From: M3007 sp046160625
GTDB taxonomy: Bacteria > Bacteroidota > Bacteroidia > Chitinophagales > Saprospiraceae
Assembly: GCA_046160625.1 (NCBI GenBank)
Contig: JBJXGZ010000032.1
Location: 1 to 64,000, forward strand
Reading direction: 5' to 3'
DNA length: 64,000 nt
Positions 16,499 through 24,797 of this stretch are shown here, one piece after another. The notes under the pieces are model-generated. The model was not told the origin of the DNA and did not search any database. It saw only the letters and a program-made list of their open reading frames with translations. The position numbers and the translations under genes are program-made. Positions within the stretch are counted from its first letter, which is position 1, and the number at the start of each line of letters is the position of its first letter.

Positions 16499-19400
16499 TC
16501 ACCCCCCAGCCCCAAAAAACACCAGATTCAACTCCACCGCATCCATGTAGTGCAGATCCGGGTCATCCGTCAGGGTGGGATCGGGATCGCCCCGCAGTAG
16601 GGCGAGGAGGGCGCGGATGAGTGCCACGTATGTTGTCGGGTCGCCCGGCTCGAGTGTAGATTGCAGGTATTCAATAAGTTCATCTAGTTGGTCTCCAGAC
16701 TGCAAGGCCTGTGCCGTTGCCATGATAAAATTGAATTGATTGGCTCGGCTCTCCCCCCCGTCCTTCCGGTAGGCGGCGTAGGTAAGCATAGCCTTTTGTC
16801 GGGCAGCGGCGGCGGCAGACGGGTTGCCTTCGGTGGTTTCGAGGTCACAGAGAATAGCCCATGTTGTCCACGGCGTGGCCACGTGGCCGAAAGTGGATTT
16901 ACATTCGATGGCCCGCAGCAGTTGATCTCTGGCTTCTGCGGGACGACGGAGTTGGAGCTGGCAATCGGCGAGATTGCTTCTGACCAAACCTTCATAGCGC
17001 AAGTCTTTCAATTCGACAAAAATGCTTACTGCCCGCTCGTAAACCTGCACCGAATTTTCCAATCTGTCCAAGTGGTCTTTGTACAAATTGCCGAGTTGGA
17101 TGAGCGACATTGCCTCGCCCGCTTTGTTTTTTTCCCGAATCTCAATTGCCAGCGAGTCCCGGTAGGCGGTTTCCGAAGCGGGGTAGTTTCCGGCTTCCTG
17201 ATGCACCATGCCAATTTGGTGCCAAGCAGTTGCAACCATTGCAGGCTCGCGGTATTGCTCAAAAATAACTTTGGCTTCGTGATGCAAGCGCAGGGCTTCG
17301 GGGTAGTTTTTTTGCAACATCCGGATGGTGGCCAATTGGCCTTGCCCGACGGCAACCTGACGCGTATCGCCCAGTTTTTCGGCCAAGGCAATGTTCCTCT
17401 CATACTGCTCAACAGCGGCATCGTATTTCCCCAAAACTCTAAAGCAATCCCCCATTTCCACTAAGCAAACCGAAGCCATCCGGGTGTCACCGACCCCTCT
17501 TGCCTCGGCAAGGGCAACAAGCCGCCGCTCAGCATTTTCCAGATACGGCAATGCCTGTTCGGGCCGCCCGCCCCTTTTCAGCACCCTGCCCAATCGTAAA
17601 TGAGCCATTGCCCAATCGTATTCCGCCTCAGGGTATGCACGTGCCCCGGCACTTTCGCACTGCACCAGTACTTGCTGTGCCATTGGGTAGGCTGCGTTCA
17701 GAAGGCTTTGCTCTAAAAACCTGTCTATCATCGCGCTTAAGTGCAGATACTGGGCGTGATTCCAATTGCTCATGCTCTGCGCGGCTTTTTCGCGGATATT
17801 TTGAGCAAACAGCACAACCTGCGGACGGCCTAATGGAGAATAAAGGGTTTCGATACTTTGTGCCACGGTCACAATTTGATCCGGCACGGCATGTTGTGGC
17901 AAAGCGGCCAACATAGCCAGCAGATTGGCTTCGGTCAGACGGCAGAGGTCGTAAGCGATTTGGGTGTCTTGAGATAATTGCTCGTACAAAAAGCCGTTCA
18001 AAGCTACCATGCCCTCCACCCAGCGCAGCCGTCGCGCTTCCAGAATTTCAGATGCGGTACGGGCGGCTAAATAGGCGGGCAAACTGGGGTCTATTTTGAA
18101 ATAATAGGGTGGCTGGTCGTAGGCATACTCCGCCAAGCCAACTTGAATCAGTGCAATTCCAGCATCGTAGGCCGTTTTCTGCTCACGCGCTGCGACCTTT
18201 GCCCAAGTCGCCACATCCGCCCCTCCGTGATAAACCGCCAGTGCATCCACTACCTCCCGCATGGCCGGCGGCAGCCGCCGCAGTGAGAGTTCGAGGCTGG
18301 CAAAGAGGCTGTTTTCGCGTTCGCCGGGGTGCTTGCGTTCCAGGTCGGCCATGAGCAGGCTGAGGTCAGCGTTGAGTTCGGAGAGTTCACTGCTGTTATC
18401 GGGAATGAGTTGGGCGAGCAGGGTGAGGGCACGGGCGTGGTAGTTGGCGTTTCGGGCGAGTGCTCCGAACTGCTTATCCAAGTCTTCCACGTTCAGGCTC
18501 GGCACCTCCATGTTTTTTGCTTTTCGCACTTCGGCGATGAGCCGCAGCGCGTCACTGGGCGAAAGCTGGCTGAGCCGAACGTGATTTCTCACAGCGTCGA
18601 AGGGCGCGGGCAGTTGCTCGCGGGAGGTCAGTAGCATGGCCGCGTTGACCTTTTCTAGTCTGGAGAAAAGCACGGCGAACTGGTCAAAAACCTCTACGCC
18701 AAGCGGCGTGTTCCCATCTATATCTGGGAGGATGCTTTCGAGGTTGTCCAATACAATCAAGGTATTGTAATCACTCAGGCAGCGGTCGAGCTTGAGCAGG
18801 GCTTTTTCATCGTTCTCAAAAGTTGCCACTGAAAAATCCGAAGCGACCAACTGTTTGCCCAGCACATCAATGACCGTGCGGACATCCCGCGCGTCCTCAA
18901 ACGACACAAAGGCCAAGCGTCCAAAACGCCGCGTACGCAGCAGCCATCGAGCAAGTTCGGTGGCCAGCGTGGTCTTGCCCGCGCCGCCCGTCCCGACCAG
19001 CACCGCGAAACGCTCGCGCAGCAGCAGACGTTCAAGGGCGAGCAATTCTCGGGTGCGCCCTACGAAACCGTGTTCGGGAGCGGGCGGCGTAGCCCCGAGC
19101 AGCGCAGCGCGTTCGGTTTCAATGACCTGCTGTACTTTTTTGCCAGGGATTTCACGAACAAGTTGTGGGTCTTTTTTCTCCTGAAACAAGACCGGCACGA
19201 ACCAATCCCGCAAACGCAGTTTTTCACCACCAGGCAGTTCCGCGCGCACGGGGTCGTCGTACAGGGCTTGCTGTCCCGCCAGCATGGCCGCACCGATGAG
19301 GGAACCTTCCGCCAATCGTTTGTAAAAAGCGGTAGCAAAACACTCTGCCGCTGTCACCAAAACACTGTGTGACATTGCCGCAACCGAGGCCACGCCGTTT

Positions 19401-20866
19401 TCGAGCAATTTGGCGGCCACCGAAGCGGTCGGGTCGTGATCGGTCTGGGCGGACTGACAGGCATCGAGGAAAAAAAGCGGGATGCGGAGTTCATCGAGTT
19501 CGGCAGCGAGCTCTTGCGCGTCCACGATGGCGGTGGCGCGGCCTTCTATTTTTTCCTGCTCGGCTGCTTCCGCGCTCTCAAAACAGAGCGCGCCGAGTCC
19601 TCTGTTTTTGTCAAAAACACCGTGCCCGTCAAAATGCACCACAGAAAATGGGCGGCCTGCCTTATTGGCTTCCCGAAGCCGGTCGCGCAGCGCTGGGAAG
19701 GTCGGCGATTCGAGGATCTGCAGTTCTACACGCGAGCCGAGCGTATCTACCGCAGCCAGCAAGGCGCGGGTGGCGGCGCGGTGGTCAATCAGACCGGCAG
19801 TTTCGTCCTCTGGGCGCGGTACTACGAGCAGGATTCGGAGAACCTTTTGCAGCGGCAGAGGGTCTCTTCGCTTGCGGTTGGGCTGCATCCGGCGCACCCG
19901 CACGGGCTGCTGCCCTTGGAAAAGGAAATTTCGCCCATCGTGAAGAATTTCCCAGGGTGTTGACAGCAGCAAGGTGGTAGCTTCGAGGAAATCAGTTTTT
20001 TGCTCCTCGGGGAGCGCATCGGGCAAAGCAGCATCGAGTTTAATCGAAAAACGCCGCTCGTGCTGGCGGTCGCCCTTCCATTCGAGCAGAAGGCTAAGGG
20101 CAGATTCTTCACCAGAAATGGCTTTGAACAAGGCCTCGCCCCAGCCGGGCAATTGGCCTTCGACCTCCCGGATGTCAGCCACCATTTTTTGCAAAAATGG
20201 ATAACGCGGATATTCTTCGATGTAGCGGCGGATGCGGTCGGCCACGTCTGGGCCGAGTGGGGAAATAAAGCGGAACCATTTGCTTTCTACCACCTCGCCA
20301 CCGTCGGCAGGGTGGAACTCAAGTTGCGCACGCCCAGAACCACGCCGGACGCCGCCTTCGGTGAACAATGTGGGTTCTTCCAGTACCAGGATCAGTTCGC
20401 TGACAGACTCTTCGGCTGGTTGCTCGGCAGGCGTGATGTCATCCGGCAGTTGGAGGCCGAGTGCGGTGAGGATTTTCAAGGTAGCCTCCTCCAAATCTTT
20501 CGGGTCAGTCGAAATTTTTATCGCTACAGGTTCTTTCTCAAAAAAGGTTTCCAAAACATCTTCCCCCAAACCGTCGCAAAGCATTGGGACGATTCGGTAT
20601 TTGTCTGCCCCACGTTCCGCCTGAATGGCAAGGGCTTTTCGGGTCTCTTTTCTGACCCAGCGTGGTTTTAACAGCGCGTTTTGGGAGATTATAAGCAAAA
20701 ACGCGCTTGAGGCTTCGATGGCCTTTTCGATTTCGGCATCGAGCAAATCTCCGCCCGAGAGTTCCCGTGAATCTGCCCAAACGGAGATATTATGCAGTTC
20801 TAGCGACTGACGGAGTTTTTTGACGAATGCATCGTCTTTGGAAGTGTGGGAGATGAATGTTTGCAT
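16499..20866 (-). CDS. TIR-CHAT-NB-ARC-TPR protein (candidate immune/cell-death effector)
   Basis: A 1455-residue four-module protein. Residues 1-135: TIR domain (opens TFISHTSKDD; the WVRKE motif puts the candidate NADase glutamate at E74). About 340-560: CHAT caspase-like protease, with His in VVHFDGHG (H415) and Cys in FFLDACQSA (C470) as the expected dyad. About 600-830: NB-ARC/STAND NTPase, with FVGR at 601, the Walker A VGTGGAGKTT at 624-633, the Walker B LIVLDN at 703-708 and LLTSRE at 745-750. About 1050-1400: tetratricopeptide repeats as probable sensor. TIR and CHAT are both effector-type modules, and finding both on one STAND core is unusual. It is a single-gene unit with no partner adjacent. 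Antiphage or suicide function is inference from domain logic. Confidence 0.9.
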   Translation of the reverse strand: MQTFISHTSKDDAFVKKLRQSLELHNISVWADSRELSGGDLLDAEIEKAIEASSAFLLIISQNALLKPRWVRKETRKALAIQAERGADKYRIVPMLCDGLGEDVLETFFEKEPVAIKISTDPKDLEEATLKILTALGLQLPDDITPAEQPAEESVSELILVLEEPTLFTEGGVRRGSGRAQLEFHPADGGEVVESKWFRFISPLGPDVADRIRRYIEEYPRYPFLQKMVADIREVEGQLPGWGEALFKAISGEESALSLLLEWKGDRQHERRFSIKLDAALPDALPEEQKTDFLEATTLLLSTPWEILHDGRNFLFQGQQPVRVRRMQPNRKRRDPLPLQKVLRILLVVPRPEDETAGLIDHRAATRALLAAVDTLGSRVELQILESPTFPALRDRLREANKAGRPFSVVHFDGHGVFDKNRGLGALCFESAEAAEQEKIEGRATAIVDAQELAAELDELRIPLFFLDACQSAQTDHDPTASVAAKLLENGVASVAAMSHSVLVTAAECFATAFYKRLAEGSLIGAAMLAGQQALYDDPVRAELPGGEKLRLRDWFVPVLFQEKKDPQLVREIPGKKVQQVIETERAALLGATPPAPEHGFVGRTRELLALERLLLRERFAVLVGTGGAGKTTLATELARWLLRTRRFGRLAFVSFEDARDVRTVIDVLGKQLVASDFSVATFENDEKALLKLDRCLSDYNTLIVLDNLESILPDIDGNTPLGVEVFDQFAVLFSRLEKVNAAMLLTSREQLPAPFDAVRNHVRLSQLSPSDALRLIAEVRKAKNMEVPSLNVEDLDKQFGALARNANYHARALTLLAQLIPDNSSELSELNADLSLLMADLERKHPGERENSLFASLELSLRRLPPAMREVVDALAVYHGGADVATWAKVAAREQKTAYDAGIALIQVGLAEYAYDQPPYYFKIDPSLPAYLAARTASEILEARRLRWVEGMVALNGFLYEQLSQDTQIAYDLCRLTEANLLAMLAALPQHAVPDQIVTVAQSIETLYSPLGRPQVVLFAQNIREKAAQSMSNWNHAQYLHLSAMIDRFLEQSLLNAAYPMAQQVLVQCESAGARAYPEAEYDWAMAHLRLGRVLKRGGRPEQALPYLENAERRLVALAEARGVGDTRMASVCLVEMGDCFRVLGKYDAAVEQYERNIALAEKLGDTRQVAVGQGQLATIRMLQKNYPEALRLHHEAKVIFEQYREPAMVATAWHQIGMVHQEAGNYPASETAYRDSLAIEIREKNKAGEAMSLIQLGNLYKDHLDRLENSVQVYERAVSIFVELKDLRYEGLVRSNLADCQLQLRRPAEARDQLLRAIECKSTFGHVATPWTTWAILCDLETTEGNPSAAAAARQKAMLTYAAYRKDGGESRANQFNFIMATAQALQSGDQLDELIEYLQSTLEPGDPTTYVALIRALLALLRGDPDPTLTDDPDLHYMDAVELNLVFFGAGG

Positions 20867-20896
20867 GTTGGCAGTGAATTGGGCATAAATGTATAA

Positions 20897-20929
20897 AGAA
20901 GTGACACTTTTTAATAAAGTGTCACTTCT
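20897..20929. terminator. hairpin with GAAGTGACAC/GTGTCACTTC arms
   Basis: Perfect 14-bp arms AGAAGTGACACTTT / AAAGTGTCACTTCT, 5-nt loop TTAAT, between the BNR-repeat gene stop and the TIR-CHAT start. On the minus strand it can terminate nothing upstream except read-through into the BNR gene; on the plus strand it faces antisense. Same core as the hairpin at 16420. Confidence 0.6.
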
Positions 20930-20941
20930 AAAACGCGGTCT

Positions 20942-23900
20942 CTACTTCACCCGTATCAAATCCACCCCTGACTCCCGCACCAACTTGTTCAATTCCGGCA
21001 AATCCTTCTCTTTTACCGCCTTCCATTTCACCAATTGCTCATCCGTGAGGCGGAACAGCATTTCGCGTACTTCAAGGGCTTGTTGTGTGGGCGCAAAATC
21101 ACCGTCCACCGTCTGGCCCATGAGGTTGGCAAGTTTATCGTTCAAGCGCACAGGGAAGTTGAGCGGATCCTGGTTGCTGCGGTTTTTGGTCTGATAAATG
21201 GCTTCTTCCACCTTTGTCATGGTTGAATCCATTTTTGCAGCCAAGTCTTTGATGGACTTGAATTTGTCGCCCTTTGGAAGCTCGTTCGTGATAGCTTTAA
21301 CTTGTCCGCGCACGTTGCGTATTTCTTTGAGGGCGCGATGGGCCTCTGTGAGTTTTGCGCCCACAGATTGCACAAATTCAAACTGTTGTGCAAAAACCTG
21401 CGGCGGCGTTTCGGTTCTCGGGTCGGGCAAAATCCTGAAGTTTTGTTCTTCCGTCTTACCCGCTGCTGTCAATCGGACGCGATAGTCGCCGGGTATGGCT
21501 TTGGGGCCTTCGAGATCGTAACTCCAAAGTATCATGCCCTCGAATTTCTCGGAATCAGGGTATCTGTGGTTCCAGATGAAAGTATTACCACCCGCCTTTA
21601 AATCACTCAATTTACCGCCCCGGTTTTCCCAAGCTGCGGGGAGTTTCTGGTTTGAAAAGAACTTGATGGTGTCGCCGTCATTTTCCAAAATAGCCAGGTT
21701 GACGGTGTCTTTTTCGCCCGGTTTGTTTTTCAAGTAAAAATGGGCAACCATGCCATTGGGATGGTTTTCTCCGGTTGTTTTTGAACCCTTCGCTGAGCCA
21801 CCGCGCATCCGGTACGAGGCTTTGGGCTGGAACAGGTGCATCGTTTTATCGGCTAAATTCCCTTTTGTCAAAAAGTCCGGTGAAGCCGCAATCTGGTGTA
21901 AGGGCGTTAGGTCATCAATGATCCAGAACGAGCGTCCTTGCGTGGCCGCAATGAGGTGGTCGTCTTTAATGGTCAGGTCGGAAATGGGAACAATTGGTAA
22001 GTTTTGCTGGAATTTTTGCCAACTCCGGCCATCCGTAAAACTCACGTACATGCCCTGTTCTGTCCCTGCATATAAGATGCCCTGCTGCCTCGGGTCGATT
22101 CGAATGGCACGGGTAAAATCCTCATTCCCAATGCCATCTGTGATTTTTGTCCAGGTCTTGCCGTAGTCCTTTGTTTTAAAAAGATAGGGTTTGTAATCCC
22201 CCTGTTTATAGCCCGTGCAGGCGAGGTAGCAACCGCCATCACTGTGTGGGTCGGGTTCGAGGGCATTGACCATCGTCCATTTGGGCAGATCGGGCGGTGT
22301 TATGTTCGTCCAGGTTTTTCCGCCGTCGCGGGTGATATGCACCAGACCGTCATCGCTTCCCGTCCAGATCAGATCCTTGACACGAGGGCTTTCAGCTGCA
22401 GCAAAAATGGTGCAATAGTATTCCACGCCGGTATTGTCCTGTGTGATGGGGCCACCACTGGATTTTTGGCGGCTTTTATCGTTGGTGGTCAGGTCTGGGG
22501 AGATGGTCTGCCAACTTTGTCCTTCGTTCGTTGAGACATGGAGTTGATTACTGGCGACGTATAGTTTTTTCGGGTCGTGCGGGCTGAAAAAAACCGGGAA
22601 ATTCCACTGGAAACGATACTTCGCGTCCTCGGCGCCGTGTCCCATATTGTCTTCTGGCCATACGTTGATGGGGCGACTCGTGCGGTTTTTATGATCCACA
22701 CGACTCAGAAAACCATGATACTCACCTCCGTAAACAATGTCGTTGTTAGTCGGGTCAACGGCGAGATGGCCGCTCTCGCCTCCGGCAGTGGATTCAAAAT
22801 CACGGTCACCTATGGAGGAGCCGTCCGTACGGTGCGCGATACGCACACTGCTGTTATCCTGTTGTGCCCCATAAACTCGGAAAGGAAAAGCATTGTCGGT
22901 CGCGACACGGTAAAACTGCGCCGTGGGTTGATTATGATACGTGCTCCAGGTTTCGCCGCCGTCATAGCTGATTTGTGCACCACCGTCGTCGCCGATTATC
23001 AGGCGTTTTGAATCTTCAGGTGCGACCCAAAAATCATGGTGATCGCCATGTGGGGCGTATTTTGATTGGAATGTTTTGCCACCGTCTTTGCTTTTGTGAT
23101 AGGCCACATTCATCACATATACCACGTCCTCGTCTTGGGTGTCAGCATAAATGCGGGTATAATACCAGGCGCGTTGCCGGAGGTTTCTATCCTCGTTCAC
23201 TTTCGTCCATTTTTTCCCACCATCGTCAGAGCGGAACACGCCACCGGTTTGGCTTTCGATAATAGCCCAAACGCGATCTGGCCTTGAATGGCTGACAGCA
23301 ACGCCAATGATGCCAATGGTATCTTTTGGCAGTCCTTCATTTCGAGTGAGTTCTGTCCAGGTGTCTCCGCTATCGGTGCTTTTCCAAAGGCTCGAGCCTT
23401 CCCCGCCGCTCGACAATTCGTAGGGCGTGCGCCTGATTTTCCAAAAGGAAGCGTATATAATCCGTGGGTTGGTAGGATCCAGGCAAAGGTCCACGGCACC
23501 CACGTTTTCATTCACAAAATGAATGCGTTGCCAGGTTTTCCCTCCGTCGCGGGTACGGTACAAACCCCGTTCGTCGGAGGCCTTGAAAAGGTCGCCTAAT
23601 ACCGCGGCGTAGGCAATATCCGGGTTAGTTGGATGGACACGAATACGCGGGATATGCCTGCTTTTTGTCAGGCCTGAAGACTTCCAGGTTCGGCCCGCAT
23701 CCTCACTTTTCCACATCCCAGTGCCGCTGCTGACATTGCCGCGCACGGTGCATTCACCTCCGCCGACGTAAAGCACGTTGTGGTCGCTTGGCGCAACTTC
23801 AATGGCGCCGATGCTGCCACCAAAGAAGCCGTCGGAGATATTCTCCCAGCTACGGCCGCCGTCTTGAGTGCGCCACACGCCACCGCCAGTAGCGCCGAAG

Positions 23901-24118
23901 TAGAACAGATTGGGTTTGCCAGCCACGCCCGTCACGGCTGCTGATCTGCCTCCCCGGTAAGGGCCAATATTGCGCCACTGGAGCGAACCCAGGAGAGATT
24001 CGTTTACTGTTTGTCCCGCCTCCGAAGAGGCCCCGGCTGGTATAACCGCTTTGTTTTTTTGAGCAAAAAGGAAGGTCTGAAGGAAAATGCAAAAAAGAAA
24101 AAGGGTGATTCGTATCAT
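20942..24118 (-). CDS. secreted BNR/sortilin-type beta-propeller protein
   Basis: A 1058-residue exported protein: signal peptide 1-20 (ending FLFAQ), then about eleven Asp-box (BNR) motifs of the type TRDGGKTWQ, SEDAGRTW, SYDGGETW and TKDYGKTW spread over residues 75-690, forming tandem propellers like those of VPS10/sortilin and GH74 proteins. A C-terminal beta-sandwich (about 750-900) and an alpha-helical tail (about 920-1040; FVQSVGAKLTEAHRALKEIR) follow. Such proteins are common in Bacteroidota and are annotated as glycosyl hydrolase or WD40/YVTN repeat protein without proven activity. No type IX C-terminal domain is visible. Confidence 0.85.
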   Translation of the reverse strand: MIRITLFLFCIFLQTFLFAQKNKAVIPAGASSEAGQTVNESLLGSLQWRNIGPYRGGRSAAVTGVAGKPNLFYFGATGGGVWRTQDGGRSWENISDGFFGGSIGAIEVAPSDHNVLYVGGGECTVRGNVSSGTGMWKSEDAGRTWKSSGLTKSRHIPRIRVHPTNPDIAYAAVLGDLFKASDERGLYRTRDGGKTWQRIHFVNENVGAVDLCLDPTNPRIIYASFWKIRRTPYELSSGGEGSSLWKSTDSGDTWTELTRNEGLPKDTIGIIGVAVSHSRPDRVWAIIESQTGGVFRSDDGGKKWTKVNEDRNLRQRAWYYTRIYADTQDEDVVYVMNVAYHKSKDGGKTFQSKYAPHGDHHDFWVAPEDSKRLIIGDDGGAQISYDGGETWSTYHNQPTAQFYRVATDNAFPFRVYGAQQDNSSVRIAHRTDGSSIGDRDFESTAGGESGHLAVDPTNNDIVYGGEYHGFLSRVDHKNRTSRPINVWPEDNMGHGAEDAKYRFQWNFPVFFSPHDPKKLYVASNQLHVSTNEGQSWQTISPDLTTNDKSRQKSSGGPITQDNTGVEYYCTIFAAAESPRVKDLIWTGSDDGLVHITRDGGKTWTNITPPDLPKWTMVNALEPDPHSDGGCYLACTGYKQGDYKPYLFKTKDYGKTWTKITDGIGNEDFTRAIRIDPRQQGILYAGTEQGMYVSFTDGRSWQKFQQNLPIVPISDLTIKDDHLIAATQGRSFWIIDDLTPLHQIAASPDFLTKGNLADKTMHLFQPKASYRMRGGSAKGSKTTGENHPNGMVAHFYLKNKPGEKDTVNLAILENDGDTIKFFSNQKLPAAWENRGGKLSDLKAGGNTFIWNHRYPDSEKFEGMILWSYDLEGPKAIPGDYRVRLTAAGKTEEQNFRILPDPRTETPPQVFAQQFEFVQSVGAKLTEAHRALKEIRNVRGQVKAITNELPKGDKFKSIKDLAAKMDSTMTKVEEAIYQTKNRSNQDPLNFPVRLNDKLANLMGQTVDGDFAPTQQALEVREMLFRLTDEQLVKWKAVKEKDLPELNKLVRESGVDLIRVK

Positions 24119-24143
24119 AATGCAGGCTAAATTTTAGGCTGCA

Positions 24144-24151
24144 AGGATAGG
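24144..24151 (-). promoter_or_regulatory. -7-like promoter element TATCCTTG
   Basis: Minus-strand TATCCTTG, one mismatch to TAnnTTTG, 26 bp upstream of the ATG of the BNR-repeat gene. Confidence 0.35.
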
Positions 24152-24159
24152 AAAAAGAC

Positions 24160-24688
24160 TCAACGCAACACCTTAATCGCCATAAAAATCAACAAAGTAA
24201 GGACAAATTGGGTCAGTATAAGTGCCAGAACAGTACGTAGGATCACCCAAATCTTATTGCCCCCGAAAAATTGTATGCTGGCCCAGGACAAGAAGGCTAC
24301 CCATAAAGTCATATATACTGAAAGAACGGTATAATACTGTTCACGGAAAAATATTACTAAAGGAGTGAAAATCAGGATAAAAAAGAAAACCCGGAAGCCG
24401 CCCATGAAGGCCTGCAGCGCTAAATGTTCTGCAAAATTGTAGGGACTTTTATAAAACAACAGTTTGGTGAACATAGCAGTGATGGGTACTGCTATCAAAA
24501 ATACAAGGTTGATATTTTTGGTAATCATCACACTTACTATGAGTTAAAATGTGCACCATATCATACATTATCTGGTGCATGCTCAAGCGCTGGATGTTTG
24601 CTGACTGACCACAGCCGGGGCAAAATTTGACTTCTTCCAATGGGTTGCCGCAGTTAAGGCAGGTAGTAGAGGGTGTTTTCATAAGCAC
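24160..24688 (-). pseudogene. DUF3667 membrane protein gene with internal deletion/frameshift
   Basis: The 5' ORF (24688-24449) begins with the DUF3667 zinc ribbon CLNCGNPLEEVKFCPGCGQ followed by RLSMHQIMYDMVHILTHS, as in intact family members, then turns into unrelated sequence. The 3' ORF (24531-24160), in another frame, resumes with the family's C-terminal membrane half (FYKSPYNFAEHLALQAF and three further hydrophobic segments). The region normally between them (about 100-150 residues, several membrane helices) is missing. I infer one ancestral gene that lost its middle and its frame. If the downstream ORF is translated alone it would give a 123-residue membrane peptide. Confidence 0.6.
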
Positions 24689-24718
24689 AAATATAAATTG
24701 GTTTCACAGCGATTAACA

Positions 24719-24758
24719 CTAAAAAGCGGCCACCCCGAAAATCGAGATGGCCGCTTTA
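24719..24758 (-). terminator. terminator of the SprB-repeat gene
   Basis: Arms AAAGCGGCCA / TGGCCGCTTT with a 15-nt loop; on the minus strand the hairpin is followed by a T-run. It lies 40 bp downstream of the SprB-repeat gene stop. Confidence 0.75.
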
Positions 24759-24797
24759 CTATTTCTAGCATTGCCTTTAATCGGCAATTTACTGTCC

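Noticed and set aside
19369..19980. Long plus-strand frames antisense to the TIR-CHAT gene
   Set aside because: Composition is dominated by Arg/Ala/Gly from GC-rich antisense codons, and the opposite frame carries intact CHAT and NB-ARC motifs.
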